Source of the DNA: Cobetia amphilecti
Lineage (GTDB): Bacteria; Pseudomonadota; Gammaproteobacteria; Pseudomonadales; Halomonadaceae
Assembly: GCF_030010415.1 (NCBI RefSeq)
Contig: NZ_JASCSA010000007.1
DNA length: 64,000 nucleotides
Reading direction: 5' to 3' (one strand)
The first letter of the stretch is position 1, and every line of letters begins with the position of its first letter. Under the pieces are notes generated by a model. It ran no database searches, was not told the DNA's origin, and saw only the letters and a program-made list of their open reading frames with translations. A program made the translations under genes and the position numbers. Shown here piece by piece: positions 42,725-53,881 of this stretch.

Positions 42725-43969
42725 ATGAGTCAACACGCGATGCCGGGCAAGGCCAGTGAGCCTGCCCAGCCATCTACCACCATCAACCCTCGCGCCGTCT
42801 GGGCGGGTGGGCTGCTGGTCATTGCCTCAGTGCTGCTGGGCCTGGTCGCCGGCTGGCGCCAGGGCCTGCTGCTGCTGATCGGCGGCGCGCTGGGCGTGGT
42901 GCTCTATCACGCGGCCTTCGGCTTCACCTCCGCCTGGCGAGTGTTCATTACCGAGCGTCGTGGCCGCGGCCTGCGCGCGCAGATGCTGATGCTGGCGATT
43001 GCCGTGGTGCTGTTCTTCCCGGTATTGGCAGCGGGCAGCCTGTGGGGACAGGACGTCTCCGGCTTCGTCTCGCCGCTGGGCACCTCCGTCGTGGTCGGCG
43101 CCTTCCTGTTCGGCCTCGGTATGCAGCTGGGCGGCGGTTGCGCCTCGGGCACGCTGTTCACCGTCGGCGGCGGCAATGCGCGCATGGTGATCACCCTGAT
43201 CTTCTTCTGCGTCGGCTCGGTGATCGGCACCGCGCACTTCAGCTGGTGGCAGAGCCTGCCGTCGCTGCCTGCCGTCTCGCTGGTGGATAGCTTCGGCGCG
43301 CTGGGCGGCATCATCGTCAGCCTGGTGCTGTTCGCCATCATCGTGCTGGTGACGCGCACGCTGGAGAAGCGTCGTCACGGTGAGCTCGAGAAGGCCGCCG
43401 TGACCGACAGCCAGCCGCGCGGCCTGTCACGTTTCCTGCGCGGCCCCTGGCCGCTGCTGGCGGGCGCGGTGGCGCTGGCGCTGCTCAACTTCGCCACCCT
43501 GGCACTGGCCGGGCGTCCGTGGGGTATCACCTCGGCCTTCGCGCTGTGGGGCACCAAGGTCTACACCACGCTGGGTTTCGATGTCAGTGACTGGGGTTAC
43601 TGGCAGGCGGCGGGCAATGCCAAGGCACTGGCGGCACCGCTCTACACGGACATCACCACGGTGATGAACATCGGCATCGTGGTCGGGGCGCTGGCGGCAG
43701 CGCTGCTGGCCGGCAAGTTCGCGCCGAAGTGGAACATTCCGCTGCGCTCGCTGGTGGCTGCCGTGCTGGGTGGCCTGCTGCTGGGTTACGGCGCGCGCCT
43801 GGCCTTCGGCTGCAACATCGGCGCCTACTTCGGCGGCATCTCCTCCGGCAGCCTGCACGGCTGGCTGTGGCTGGTGATGGCCTTCGTCGGCAACATGCTG
43901 GGCGTGAAGCTGCGTCCCTTCTTCGCCCTTGCGCCGCGCAAGCCGGCATCGCGTGCCGATCTGGCCTGA
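42725..43969 (+). CDS. YeeE/YedE-family transporter (thiosulfate/sulfur-compound type)
   Basis: A 414-residue polytopic inner-membrane protein with two repeats of the YeeE/YedE domain. Each holds a key cysteine: GGGCASGTLFTVGGG in the first and AFGCNIGAYFGGISSG in the second. In characterised relatives (TsuA) such cysteines relay thiosulfate across the membrane, so uptake of a sulfur compound is the best guess. A TusA-like partner often follows such genes, but none is here. TATAAA at 42657-42662 may be its -10. Confidence 0.85.
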   Translation: MSQHAMPGKASEPAQPSTTINPRAVWAGGLLVIASVLLGLVAGWRQGLLLLIGGALGVVLYHAAFGFTSAWRVFITERRGRGLRAQMLMLAIAVVLFFPVLAAGSLWGQDVSGFVSPLGTSVVVGAFLFGLGMQLGGGCASGTLFTVGGGNARMVITLIFFCVGSVIGTAHFSWWQSLPSLPAVSLVDSFGALGGIIVSLVLFAIIVLVTRTLEKRRHGELEKAAVTDSQPRGLSRFLRGPWPLLAGAVALALLNFATLALAGRPWGITSAFALWGTKVYTTLGFDVSDWGYWQAAGNAKALAAPLYTDITTVMNIGIVVGALAAALLAGKFAPKWNIPLRSLVAAVLGGLLLGYGARLAFGCNIGAYFGGISSGSLHGWLWLVMAFVGNMLGVKLRPFFALAPRKPASRADLA

Positions 43970-44280
43970 GCCATTCCCCGCACGTGATCGCGAACGCCCC
44001 GCTCCTTCCCCGTCAGGGGGATGAGCGGGGCGTTTCTCGTCATGCAGTACCCTTGTCTGCGCAACGCACGCCGACCTTGCACAGGCTGCCGGAGATAGCA
44101 CTGCGCGTGCTATCATCATGCCTTGTTCGTACGTGGAAACTGCACGTCGAAAGGTCCCTCGGACGCCCGGTTGCCAGCAGGTCTTCTGCGGTGCTTCAGC
44201 GGGCATGCTGCGCTTGTCTGCCGGCATGCCGGGAAGCTTGCCGAGCGTGAGGTCGTCCCCACTGATTCAAGAGTCTCGCC
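43970..44280. other. Intergenic region between the YeeE gene and maeA
   Basis: It contains the YeeE terminator at 43993 and a TATCAT (44111-44116) that could be the maeA -10, with no clear -35. I see no further gene. Confidence 0.4.
43993..44034 (+). terminator. Terminator after the YeeE/YedE gene
   Basis: AACGCCCCGCTC pairs with GAGCGGGGCGTT; an inner CCCC/GGGG pairing extends it. TTCTCG follows. Confidence 0.8.
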
Positions 44281-45960
44281 ATGACGGATACTTCCAAGCG
44301 CGCCCTGTACGTTCCTTACGCCGGCCCGAGCCTGCTCGAGATGCCGCTGCTCAACAAGGGCAGCGCCTTCAGCCTCGAGGAGCGTGTCAGCTTCAATCTG
44401 ATGGGCTTGCTGCCGCAGAATGTCGAGAGCATCGAAGAGCAGGTCGCGCGCGTCTACAGCCAGTATCAGCAGTGCGCCACCGACCTCGACAAGCACATCC
44501 TGTTGCGCTCGGTGCAGGACGACAACGAGACCCTGTTCTTCCGCGTGATCGAGGAACACCTCGAGGAGATGATGCCGATCATCTACACCCCGACCGTCGG
44601 TCAGGCGTGCGAGGAGTTCTCCAACATCTACCGCAACCACCGCGGCCTGTTCATCTCCTACCCGGACCGCGAGCACATGGATGACATCCTGCGCTCCGCG
44701 ACCAAGGACAACGTCAAGGTCATCGTCGTCACCGATGGCGAGCGTATCCTGGGTCTGGGCGATCAGGGCATCGGCGGCATGGGCATCCCCATCGGCAAGC
44801 TGTCGCTTTACACCGCCTGTGGCGGCATCAGCCCGGCCTACACCCTGCCGATCTCGCTGGACCTGGGCACCAACAACCAGAAGCTGCTCGACGACCCGCG
44901 CTACATGGGCTGGCGTCACGAGCGCGTCACCGGTGATGACTACAACGCCTTCGTGGCCGAGTTCATCACTGCCGTGAAGCGTCGCTGGCCGAAGGCCATG
45001 ATCCAGTTCGAGGACTTCGCGCAGGCCAACGCCATGCCGCTGCTCGAGCGTTACCGCGATGAAGTCTGCTGCTTCAATGACGACATCCAGGGCACCGCCT
45101 CCGTGGTGGTCGCGACCCTGATGGCGGCCTGCAAGGCCAAGGGCGAGAAGCTCTCCGACCAGCGCGTCACCTTCCTGGGTGCCGGTAGCGCCGGCTGCGG
45201 TATCGCCGAGATGATCGTGGTGGCGATGGTCAAGGAAGGCATGGAAGAGGCCGAGGCCCGCAAGCGCGTCTTCATGGTCGATCGCTTCGGTCTGCTGACC
45301 AGCGACATGGAAGGCCTCTACGACTTCCAGAGCCGTCTGGCCCACGATGTCGACAGCGTGGCCGACTTCGGTGACCGCGGTCTGCTGGATGTGGTCAAGG
45401 CTGCCAAGCCGAGCGTGCTGATCGGTGTGTCCGGCCAGCGTGGCCTGTTCAGCGAAGACGTGATCCGTGCCGTGCAGGCCGGCTGCGAGAGCCCGCTGGT
45501 GATGCCGCTGTCCAACCCGACCTCACGCGTCGAGGCGACACCGGCGGAAGTCATCGAGTGGACCGACGGCAAGGCGCTGGTCGCCACCGGCAGCCCGTTC
45601 GCACCGGTCGAGCACAACGGCCACACCCACGCGATCGCCCAGTGCAACAACGCCTACATCTTCCCGGGCATCGGTCTGGGTGTGCTGGCGTCCAACGCCT
45701 CGCGCATCACCGACAACATGCTGATGGCCGCCGCCAACGCGCTGGCCAACAACGCCCCCATCGTCCTGAAGGGCGAGGGCGCGCTGCTGCCGTCACTGGG
45801 CGACATCCAGGACATCAGCCGTCAGATCGCCTTCGACGTGGCGCGTCAGGCCCAGACCGATGGCGTGGCGCTAACCTCCAGCGATGAGATCATCCAGGCC
45901 AATATCGAGAAGAACTTCTGGGAGCCGCGTTACCGCGCCTACCGTCGCAAGGCGTTCTGA
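44281..45960 (+). CDS. maeA: NAD-dependent malic enzyme
   Basis: This enzyme decarboxylates malate to pyruvate with NAD. The 559-residue protein has the SfcA/MaeA layout: NKGSAFSLEERVSFNLMGLLP, the Tyr-containing IIYTPTVG, metal site FEDFAQ and FNDDIQGT, and the nucleotide-binding FLGAGSAGCGIAE. The glycine-rich loop plus family length favour NAD over NADP. It converges with acnA; both feed the TCA cycle. Confidence 0.95.
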   Translation: MTDTSKRALYVPYAGPSLLEMPLLNKGSAFSLEERVSFNLMGLLPQNVESIEEQVARVYSQYQQCATDLDKHILLRSVQDDNETLFFRVIEEHLEEMMPIIYTPTVGQACEEFSNIYRNHRGLFISYPDREHMDDILRSATKDNVKVIVVTDGERILGLGDQGIGGMGIPIGKLSLYTACGGISPAYTLPISLDLGTNNQKLLDDPRYMGWRHERVTGDDYNAFVAEFITAVKRRWPKAMIQFEDFAQANAMPLLERYRDEVCCFNDDIQGTASVVVATLMAACKAKGEKLSDQRVTFLGAGSAGCGIAEMIVVAMVKEGMEEAEARKRVFMVDRFGLLTSDMEGLYDFQSRLAHDVDSVADFGDRGLLDVVKAAKPSVLIGVSGQRGLFSEDVIRAVQAGCESPLVMPLSNPTSRVEATPAEVIEWTDGKALVATGSPFAPVEHNGHTHAIAQCNNAYIFPGIGLGVLASNASRITDNMLMAAANALANNAPIVLKGEGALLPSLGDIQDISRQIAFDVARQAQTDGVALTSSDEIIQANIEKNFWEPRYRAYRRKAF

Positions 45961-45989
45961 TCGCGCCTGCGTCTGACCCGCCAGTGAGC

Positions 45990-46031
45990 GCATGAAGCAG
46001 ATTGCATGAAACAGAGTGCGTAAATGAAGAA
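45990..46031. repeat. 14-bp tandem repeat after maeA, 3 copies
   Basis: GCATGAAGCAGATT (45990), GCATGAAACAGAGT (46004) and GCGTAAATGAAGAA (46018) follow each other directly, between the maeA stop and the shared terminator. Confidence 0.7.
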
Positions 46032-46063
46032 GCCCCCGCAGGCCATGCCTGCGGGGGCTTTTG
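46030..46063 (+). terminator. Bidirectional terminator between maeA and acnA
   Basis: AAGCCCCCGCAGGC pairs perfectly with GCCTGCGGGGGCTT around CAT, followed by TTTG. It can stop both converging genes. Confidence 0.85.
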
Positions 46064-46098
46064 TGTTGCAGTCAGCGCTGCGGTGAGCGACTGGCGGG

Positions 46099-48858
<2,760 letters not shown>

Positions 48859-49200
48859 GATTCTCCTCCTTGTCGTTGTCTTCACCGGCCAGACTGCTGA
48901 AGTGTCGTTCAACAGGCGCGTCAGGTGCCTCGGCCGGATGCGTCGCGAGAGCGACTGCCAGGTCGCGGATGGTTGCCTACATAAGGCTATGGTCATCATG
49001 TGACAGGAATTCAAGCGCACACCATCATCGAGGATAGTGTGAAGCAAGGAACCCTGCGTCGCGTTCGCTGCCATAGAGTTTGTCGCCATGACTCTCGCGC
49101 GGCGTGAATGCGGCCCCTAAGGTATCCAATGCAATGGCACTCCAGACGGTGCCACCCGCAACGTCCGTCGCGTTCACCATCAGGCACAACGGAGGCTGTC
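48859..49200. other. Divergent intergenic region between acnA and the CPXCG gene
   Basis: The 342 bases should hold both promoters. TTGAAT-17-CATAGC on the minus strand is the best acnA candidate and is weak. No other feature seen. Confidence 0.35.
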
Positions 49201-49566
49201 ATGAATGAGAAAGGGCGCAGGCCGAGCGAATCCGGCGAGCTGCCGGAAGATGATGAGGTTCTGGATGCGGCGGTCGAGCAGTGGCTGGCGGAGCATTCCT
49301 CGGGGCAGTCCGATGAATGGCCGGGCCATGAGTTGCTGGAAGACAAGCAGGCGGGAGTGGTCAATGAGGCGCTACATGAGGCGGAAATCAACTGCCCCTA
49401 CTGCGATACGCCTTTCACGGTGTTCCTGGATCTGGACGAGGGCAGTCTGACCAACATCATCGACTGCGAGCGTTGCTGTCAGCCGATCCAGGTGCGCCAG
49501 CAGGTCGACCCGGTCAGTGGTGAGCTCGAAGGGCTGGATATCGGCCAGGATGACGACGTGCTGTGA
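49201..49566 (+). CDS. CPXCG-motif zinc-binding protein
   Basis: A 121-residue acidic protein whose C-terminal 60 residues carry NCPYCDTPFTVFLD and IDCERCCQPIQV, the two CxxC pairs of the small Cys_rich_CPXG family. They likely bind one zinc. The N-terminal half (DEVLDAAVEQWLAEH) is acidic and without known domain. GGAGG precedes the ATG. The family function is unknown. The 3' flank has TGACGGCATCTG doubled in tandem (49563-49586). Confidence 0.82.
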   Translation: MNEKGRRPSESGELPEDDEVLDAAVEQWLAEHSSGQSDEWPGHELLEDKQAGVVNEALHEAEINCPYCDTPFTVFLDLDEGSLTNIIDCERCCQPIQVRQQVDPVSGELEGLDIGQDDDVL

Positions 49567-49733
49567 CGGCATCTGTGACGGCATCTCACCTGCTCGGCAC
49601 GCTGGAACCGGCGCCGGCAGGCGTCAGTGACGCAAAGTGACAGGCTTGCAGGGGCAGGGCGCGGTAGATGCTGTATTCTGCAGTCAAGGTCACTTATGAT
49701 CCCGACACCCGCTGTTGGCGTCATCGAGCTGCC

Positions 49734-49770
49734 ATAGGCAATCTCTATGGTGGTGATTGCAGCAAACATT
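49734..49770 (+). promoter_or_regulatory. OxyR-like operator upstream of the peroxiredoxin
   Basis: ATAG-N7-CTAT-N7-ATTG-N7-CATT fits the OxyR pattern of four tetranucleotides at 7-base spacing: the first half-site is perfect and the second has three mismatches. It directly precedes the -35 of the promoter below. Confidence 0.6.
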
Positions 49771-49799
49771 TGGCATCTGCCACACGTGGCGATTAGTCT
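49770..49799 (+). promoter_or_regulatory. Probable sigma-70 promoter of the peroxiredoxin gene
   Basis: TTGGCA (49770-49775) and TAGTCT (49794-49799) are separated by 18 bp. The OxyR-like site touches the -35, as at OxyR-activated promoters. Confidence 0.5.
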
Positions 49800-49863
49800 G
49801 TGTGGCGATTCATCACAAAGGCGGTCCGCTGCCTTTATCATCATTATTCCTCAGGAGATCACC

Positions 49864-50466
49864 ATGAGCGTATTGGTCGGACGTCAGGCCCCGGATTTCG
49901 AAGCCGCAGCAGTGCTGGGCGACGGTACCATCGTCGACAACTACAAGCTGTCTGATTCCAACGGCAAGCTGCGCGTGCTGTTCTTCTGGCCGCTGGACTT
50001 CACCTTCGTTTGCCCGTCTGAAATCATCGCCCACGACAACCGTCTGGCGAAGTTCAAGGAACTCGGCGTCGAAGTCATCGGTGTGTCCATCGATTCCCAG
50101 TTCACTCACCACGCATGGCGCAAGACCTCTCCGGACGCTGGCGGCATCGGTGAAGTCGGCTTCCCGATCGTGGCTGACGTCAAGCACGAAGTCACCCAGG
50201 CATACGGCATCGAGCATCCGGAAGCTGGCGTCGCTCTGCGCGCTTCCTTCCTGATCGACGAAGACGGTGTCGTTCAGCACCAGGTCGTCAACAACCTGCC
50301 GCTGGGCCGTAACGTCGACGAGATGGTCCGCATGGTCAAGGCCCTGCAGTTCCACCAGACCAACGGCGAAGTCTGCCCGGCAGGCTGGGAAGAAGGTCAG
50401 GAAGGTATGAAGGACACCGCTGAAGGTGTTGCCAAGTACCTGGCAGGCCACTCCAGCAGCCTGTAA
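49864..50466 (+). CDS. Typical 2-Cys peroxiredoxin (AhpC/Prx1 type)
   Basis: This enzyme reduces hydrogen peroxide and organic peroxides. The 200-residue protein has the peroxidatic Cys at about 50 in FTFVCPSE and the resolving Cys at about 171 in GEVCPAGW, so it is a typical 2-Cys form working as dimers or decamers. Its reductant may be thioredoxin, since trxB is the next gene on the strand, or AhpF, which is not seen here. AGGAGATCACC precedes the ATG. It probably answers to OxyR. Confidence 0.94.
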   Translation: MSVLVGRQAPDFEAAAVLGDGTIVDNYKLSDSNGKLRVLFFWPLDFTFVCPSEIIAHDNRLAKFKELGVEVIGVSIDSQFTHHAWRKTSPDAGGIGEVGFPIVADVKHEVTQAYGIEHPEAGVALRASFLIDEDGVVQHQVVNNLPLGRNVDEMVRMVKALQFHQTNGEVCPAGWEEGQEGMKDTAEGVAKYLAGHSSSL

Positions 50467-50935
50467 GTCGCTGCCTGGACGAGATCAGCTCACGCGTCCG
50501 CGCTGACTGATCCCGCGACTGCCTTTCGAACCTTCGGTAATGAGTGTCTCGAGAGGTAGGCGAACCGGAAGCCGTCGCCCCTGGCGGCGGCTTCCGCGCA
50601 TCTGGGCAATGCCATCCTGCGGGCTCGTGCTTGAGCATAAGCTTCTGCGATGCCGGTCTGAGTCCGGTGCTGAAAGCTGGCGGCGTCTGCGCTACTCTGC
50701 GCAGTCCTTGTTCGCCTCACCCAGCCCGGCGAGCCAGTCAGCCAGCGAGTACAAGTGCTTCCAGCGGGAAGCCTGCACGGGCGCCAGCCGGCCCGGATCA
50801 TCACGCCGTGTCCTGAACCATGTCGATCGCATGCGCCGTCTGCAGCGCTGTCGATATCGTTCAGTACATTGATCGCCAGCAGCCGCCATTGCTGCTGGTG
50901 AAATCCTCCGCCTTCATCTGTCACTGAGGTCATCC
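50467..50935. other. 469-base intergenic region between peroxiredoxin and trxB
   Basis: A hairpin, GGAAGCCGTCGCC (50567-50579) with GGCGGCGGCTTCC (one mismatch), may end the peroxiredoxin transcript but lacks a T run. Open frames on both strands show no family-like sequence. The trxB promoter must lie here, but I cannot place it. Confidence 0.45.
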
Positions 50936-51892
50936 ATGAGCAATGTCCGTCACGAACGTCTGATCATTCTCGGTTCCGGCCCGGCGGGTTACACCGCTGC
51001 CGTCTACGCTGCACGTGCCAATCTCAAGCCGCTCCTGATCACCGGCATGCAGATGGGTGGCCAGCTGACCACCACCACCGACGTCGACAACTGGCCCGGC
51101 GACGATGCTGGCGTGCAGGGACCGGAGCTGATGGAGCGCATGCGCCGTCACGCCGAGCGCTTCGAGACCGAAGTCCTGTTCGATCACATCAACGAAGTGA
51201 CCCTCGGCGAGCGTCCGTTCCTGCTCAAGGGTGACAACGGCAGCTACAGCTGTGATGCCCTGATCATCGCCACCGGCGCCAGCGCGCAGTATCTGGGCCT
51301 GCCGAGTGAGCAGCAGTTCATGGGCCAGGGCGTCTCGGCCTGTGCGACCTGCGACGGCTTCTTCTATCGCAATCAGGAAGTCGTGGTGGTCGGTGGTGGC
51401 AACACCGCTGTCGAGGAAGCGCTGTACCTGTCCAACATCGCCTCCAAGGTCACGCTGGTGCATCGCCGTGACAGCCTGCGTGCCGAGAAGATCCTGCAGG
51501 ACAAGCTGTTCGACAAGGTCGAGAACGGCAACATGGCGGTTGAATGGCACCACACTCTCGACGAAGTGCTGGGCGACAACTCCGGCGTCACCGGCGTGCG
51601 TCTGCGTCATGTCGAGAGCGGTGCCACCAAGGAATTGAGCTCGATGGGCGTGTTCATCGCCATCGGCCACCGTCCGAATACCAGCCTGTTCGAAGGCCAG
51701 CTCGACATGCAGGGCGGCTATCTCAAGGTCCAGTCCGGTCTGGAAGGCAATGCCACCCAGACCAGCATCCCCGGCGTCTATGCCTGTGGCGATGTGATGG
51801 ACCACGTCTACCGTCAGGCGATCACCTCTGCCGGTACCGGCTGCATGGCGGCGCTGGATGCCGAGCGTTATCTGGACGGCCTCATCGCCTGA
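50936..51892 (+). CDS. trxB: Thioredoxin reductase
   Basis: TrxB transfers electrons from NADPH through FAD to thioredoxin. The 318-residue protein has the FAD fold IILGSGPAGYTAAVYAARA, redox pair CATC at about 136-139, NADPH fold VVVGGGNTAVEEALYL with HRRD, and C-terminal FAD motif GVYACGDVMD. It is of the low-molecular-weight bacterial type. Confidence 0.97.
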   Translation: MSNVRHERLIILGSGPAGYTAAVYAARANLKPLLITGMQMGGQLTTTTDVDNWPGDDAGVQGPELMERMRRHAERFETEVLFDHINEVTLGERPFLLKGDNGSYSCDALIIATGASAQYLGLPSEQQFMGQGVSACATCDGFFYRNQEVVVVGGGNTAVEEALYLSNIASKVTLVHRRDSLRAEKILQDKLFDKVENGNMAVEWHHTLDEVLGDNSGVTGVRLRHVESGATKELSSMGVFIAIGHRPNTSLFEGQLDMQGGYLKVQSGLEGNATQTSIPGVYACGDVMDHVYRQAITSAGTGCMAALDAERYLDGLIA

Positions 51893-51905
51893 GATCGCCC
51901 TGTCC

Positions 51906-51995
51906 ATTTCGACACGATCCATGTCGACACGATCTGTGTCGAGAGTGTCTGATTCGGCACTGTCTGATTCGAGAAAGTCTGATTCAGCACTGCCC
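51906..51995. repeat. Degenerate 15-bp tandem repeat, 6 copies
   Basis: Six 15-bp units starting at 51906, 51921, 51936, 51951, 51966 and 51981 (for example ATGTCGACACGATCT and GATTCGGCACTGTCT) fill the gap between the trxB stop and its terminator. Neighbouring copies match better than distant ones. Confidence 0.8.
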
Positions 51996-51996
51996 G

Positions 51997-52030
51997 ACCG
52001 GCCCCGCAGCCTCGCTGCGGGGCCGGTTTG
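51997..52030 (+). terminator. Terminator after trxB
   Basis: ACCGGCCCCGCAGC pairs perfectly with GCTGCGGGGCCGGT around CTC. The tail is TTGCGTT. Confidence 0.75.
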
Positions 52031-52071
52031 CGTTCAAGGCCCTGCCTAGACTTGGCTGGGAGGGCTGAGGC

Positions 52072-52323
52072 TCAGTAATGGGGTGGCAGGTCATCGTGTG
52101 GCTGCGCACCGAAAGGTGCTGCCGAGTCTGCGTCGCCTTGCTGCTCGCGCAGGGTGCGTAGCTGGTTGGCCATCAGCGCGGTGAGGCGCTCGAGGGCCTC
52201 TATCTGGCGCTGCTGGGCGATGACGGTGCGATCGAGGGTCTCGAGCCAGTCATCCTGATGCGCGAGGCGCGATTCCAGTGCTTCCAGTCGGGCTTCCAGA
52301 CTGGGGTCAGTCGAGTTTGTCAT
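52072..52323 (-). CDS. slyX: SlyX-family protein
   Basis: The 83-residue product has the SlyX form: a single coiled-coil run (LEARLEALESRLAHQDDWLETLDRTVIAQQRQIEALERL, read in parts) and the conserved end DDLPPHY. Function is unknown in all species. The ATG just before MTNSTDPSLEARL was chosen, because upstream codons read as low-complexity sequence. Confidence 0.88.
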   Translation of the reverse strand: MTNSTDPSLEARLEALESRLAHQDDWLETLDRTVIAQQRQIEALERLTALMANQLRTLREQQGDADSAAPFGAQPHDDLPPHY

Positions 52324-52908
52324 GCGTCTGGGCTCCAGAGGGTGAGGGAATGGTCCGCGTGGGCAGTGGGGGGAAGAGGGTAAGGCGGCCGCCGATGGGT
52401 GATGACTCATGCCACGATTTCTGAGCGATGGCACGCCGAATCATCGCTGCGGCCGTTGCCTGGATCGTTGTCGAATTACCGCAAAGTGTTGAAGGGTTGT
52501 CACTGAGTTGCCTCAGACGCATCAGGAAGAGGCGTGATAGACTGTTGACAGTGCGATTGACTTATTTTTCGTATATCGCACCCATTGACGGCCTTCGATT
52601 GCCTGCGCTTCGCGCGTCATTGACAGGGCCGGTTCCATCGACTGATGTGGAGTTACCTGCATCACGAGCCACGACGTCACCAGAGCGATGCACAGGCATC
52701 TTCGCGTGTATCAGTGACGGTGACGGGCACCGCCGTGAGGCGCTGCATTCAGGCAGTTTCCCGACTGACGATAGCTGCTGTAACCCTGTCGTGCGGTCAG
52801 GCGCTGTCCATTGCGATCAAGGGCAGAACATTCTGATAGGGATCATCCGAAGCACTCATTTCTGTCCTCGCGTTACACCTCCACCCATTACCTAGAGAGT
52901 TTATCTTG
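52324..52908. other. Long region upstream of the cold-shock-domain gene
   Basis: This 585-base gap holds at least the divergent promoters of slyX and the cold-shock gene. TTGACA at about 52544 and TTGACT at 52557 lie near AT-rich sequence with TATATC, so a promoter there would give a leader of some 330 bases. I see no gene in it. Confidence 0.4.
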
Positions 52909-53373
52909 ATGAGTTCCAAGACGTTCTTCCGTTGTTTCATCATCAGCCTGCTGCTGGCACTGCCGGCACCGTTGCTGATTGCTGTCTTCATCACCCTGAC
53001 CGGCGGCCAGCTGGCCGACACCCTGAGCCAGGCGCTTAGCGTCGAGGGCTTCGAGCTGGCGTACGCGGCTGCCGTCGCGGCCGTGTTCATCCTGCTGTTG
53101 ATCGCGACGCTTGCCATTCCGGTGCTGTCTCCGCGCTCTGCAGTACTGGCTGAAGTCGAGGACGACGATCGTGAGATCGGCGAGGTCAAGTGGTTCAACG
53201 TCAACAAGGGCTACGGTTTCGTGACCCGTGAAAGTGGTGAAGATGTCTTCGTTCACTTCCGTGCCATTCGTGGCAAGGGCCACCGTACCTTGGCCGAAGG
53301 TCAGAAAGTGCGTTACCACGTCATCAGCAATGAGCGTGGCCTGCAGGCGGATGACGTGACAGTCATCACCTGA
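52909..53373 (+). CDS. Membrane-anchored cold-shock-domain protein
   Basis: The 154-residue protein has two hydrophobic helices (about 9-30 and 50-70) joined by a short polar loop, and then a complete cold-shock domain from about 88: GEVKWFNVNKGYGFVTRESG with RNP1 KGYGFV and RNP2 VFVHF, ending LQADDVTVIT. The domain binds single-stranded RNA or DNA. The predicted hairpin would place it on the cytoplasmic face of the inner membrane. A perfect palindromic terminator follows. Confidence 0.87.
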   Translation: MSSKTFFRCFIISLLLALPAPLLIAVFITLTGGQLADTLSQALSVEGFELAYAAAVAAVFILLLIATLAIPVLSPRSAVLAEVEDDDREIGEVKWFNVNKGYGFVTRESGEDVFVHFRAIRGKGHRTLAEGQKVRYHVISNERGLQADDVTVIT

Positions 53374-53396
53374 TCGCTGACTCGTTTAGTGAAAGA

Positions 53397-53434
53397 CGAC
53401 AACGCCCCGCAGGCTAGCCTGCGGGGCGTTGTCG
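53397..53434 (+). terminator. 38-base perfect palindromic terminator
   Basis: CGACAACGCCCCGCAGGCT and its complement form a 38-base palindrome followed by TTTC. It separates the cold-shock gene from the converging dap cluster. Confidence 0.85.
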
Positions 53435-53467
53435 TTTCATGGACTGTCACCAGAAGAGGCGGGTCAC

Positions 53468-53881
53468 TCAGCCCTTGTCCGGCCAGGTGAAGGCCTCTTC
53501 GCTGCCGTCGGCCATGACGCGGAAGAAGCGGTCCGGCTCATCACCGGGCTGCCAGCTGCCCAGCGAGCAGCGCGTCTCGATTTGCAGGGCCCGGGCGGCG
53601 GCGCGTGCGCAGTCGACATCGCGCGCCCAGGGGGTGCTGGCGCTGTCGAACCACAGGCTGGCAAAGCCGTCGGCGACCTTCTCGACCACCAGCACCGCGA
53701 TCTCGGCGCCATCACGCGTGAGGCGCGTACGGTGCTGCAGCTTGCCGGCCGGCTGGAAGACGACGACCTGACCGAACTGCTCGCCCAGCCAGGCGCCCAG
53801 CGCCTCCAGGCTCAAGGGCTTGAGGTAGATCTCGATGTCCGGGTATTGCTCATCGGCGTCATTGTGCGGGGTGTCGCTCAT
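53468..53881 (-). CDS. Conserved unknown protein coupled to dapE
   Basis: The 137-residue protein (YPDIEIYLKPLSLEALGAWL, then ADGFASLWFDSASTPWARD and DEPDRFFRVMADGSEE) is acidic and soluble, with no known domain and no signal peptide. Its ATG overlaps the dapE stop (ATGA). From memory, similar proteins follow dapE in other gammaproteobacteria, which hints at a shared role, but none is known. Confidence 0.75.
   Translation of the reverse strand: MSDTPHNDADEQYPDIEIYLKPLSLEALGAWLGEQFGQVVVFQPAGKLQHRTRLTRDGAEIAVLVVEKVADGFASLWFDSASTPWARDVDCARAAARALQIETRCSLGSWQPGDEPDRFFRVMADGSEEAFTWPDKG

Noticed and set aside
50540..50872. 110-codon frame between peroxiredoxin and trxB
   Set aside because: Arg/Ser-rich shadow-like composition, competing frames on both strands and no ribosome site.
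51906..51995. Six-copy 15-bp array considered as a CRISPR or an iteron origin
   Set aside because: Units are directly adjacent without spacers, degenerate, and end in a terminator; no cas or replication gene is near.
53397..53434. 38-base palindrome considered as a protein-binding operator
   Set aside because: Its position after a stop codon, strong GC stem and T tail fit a terminator better.
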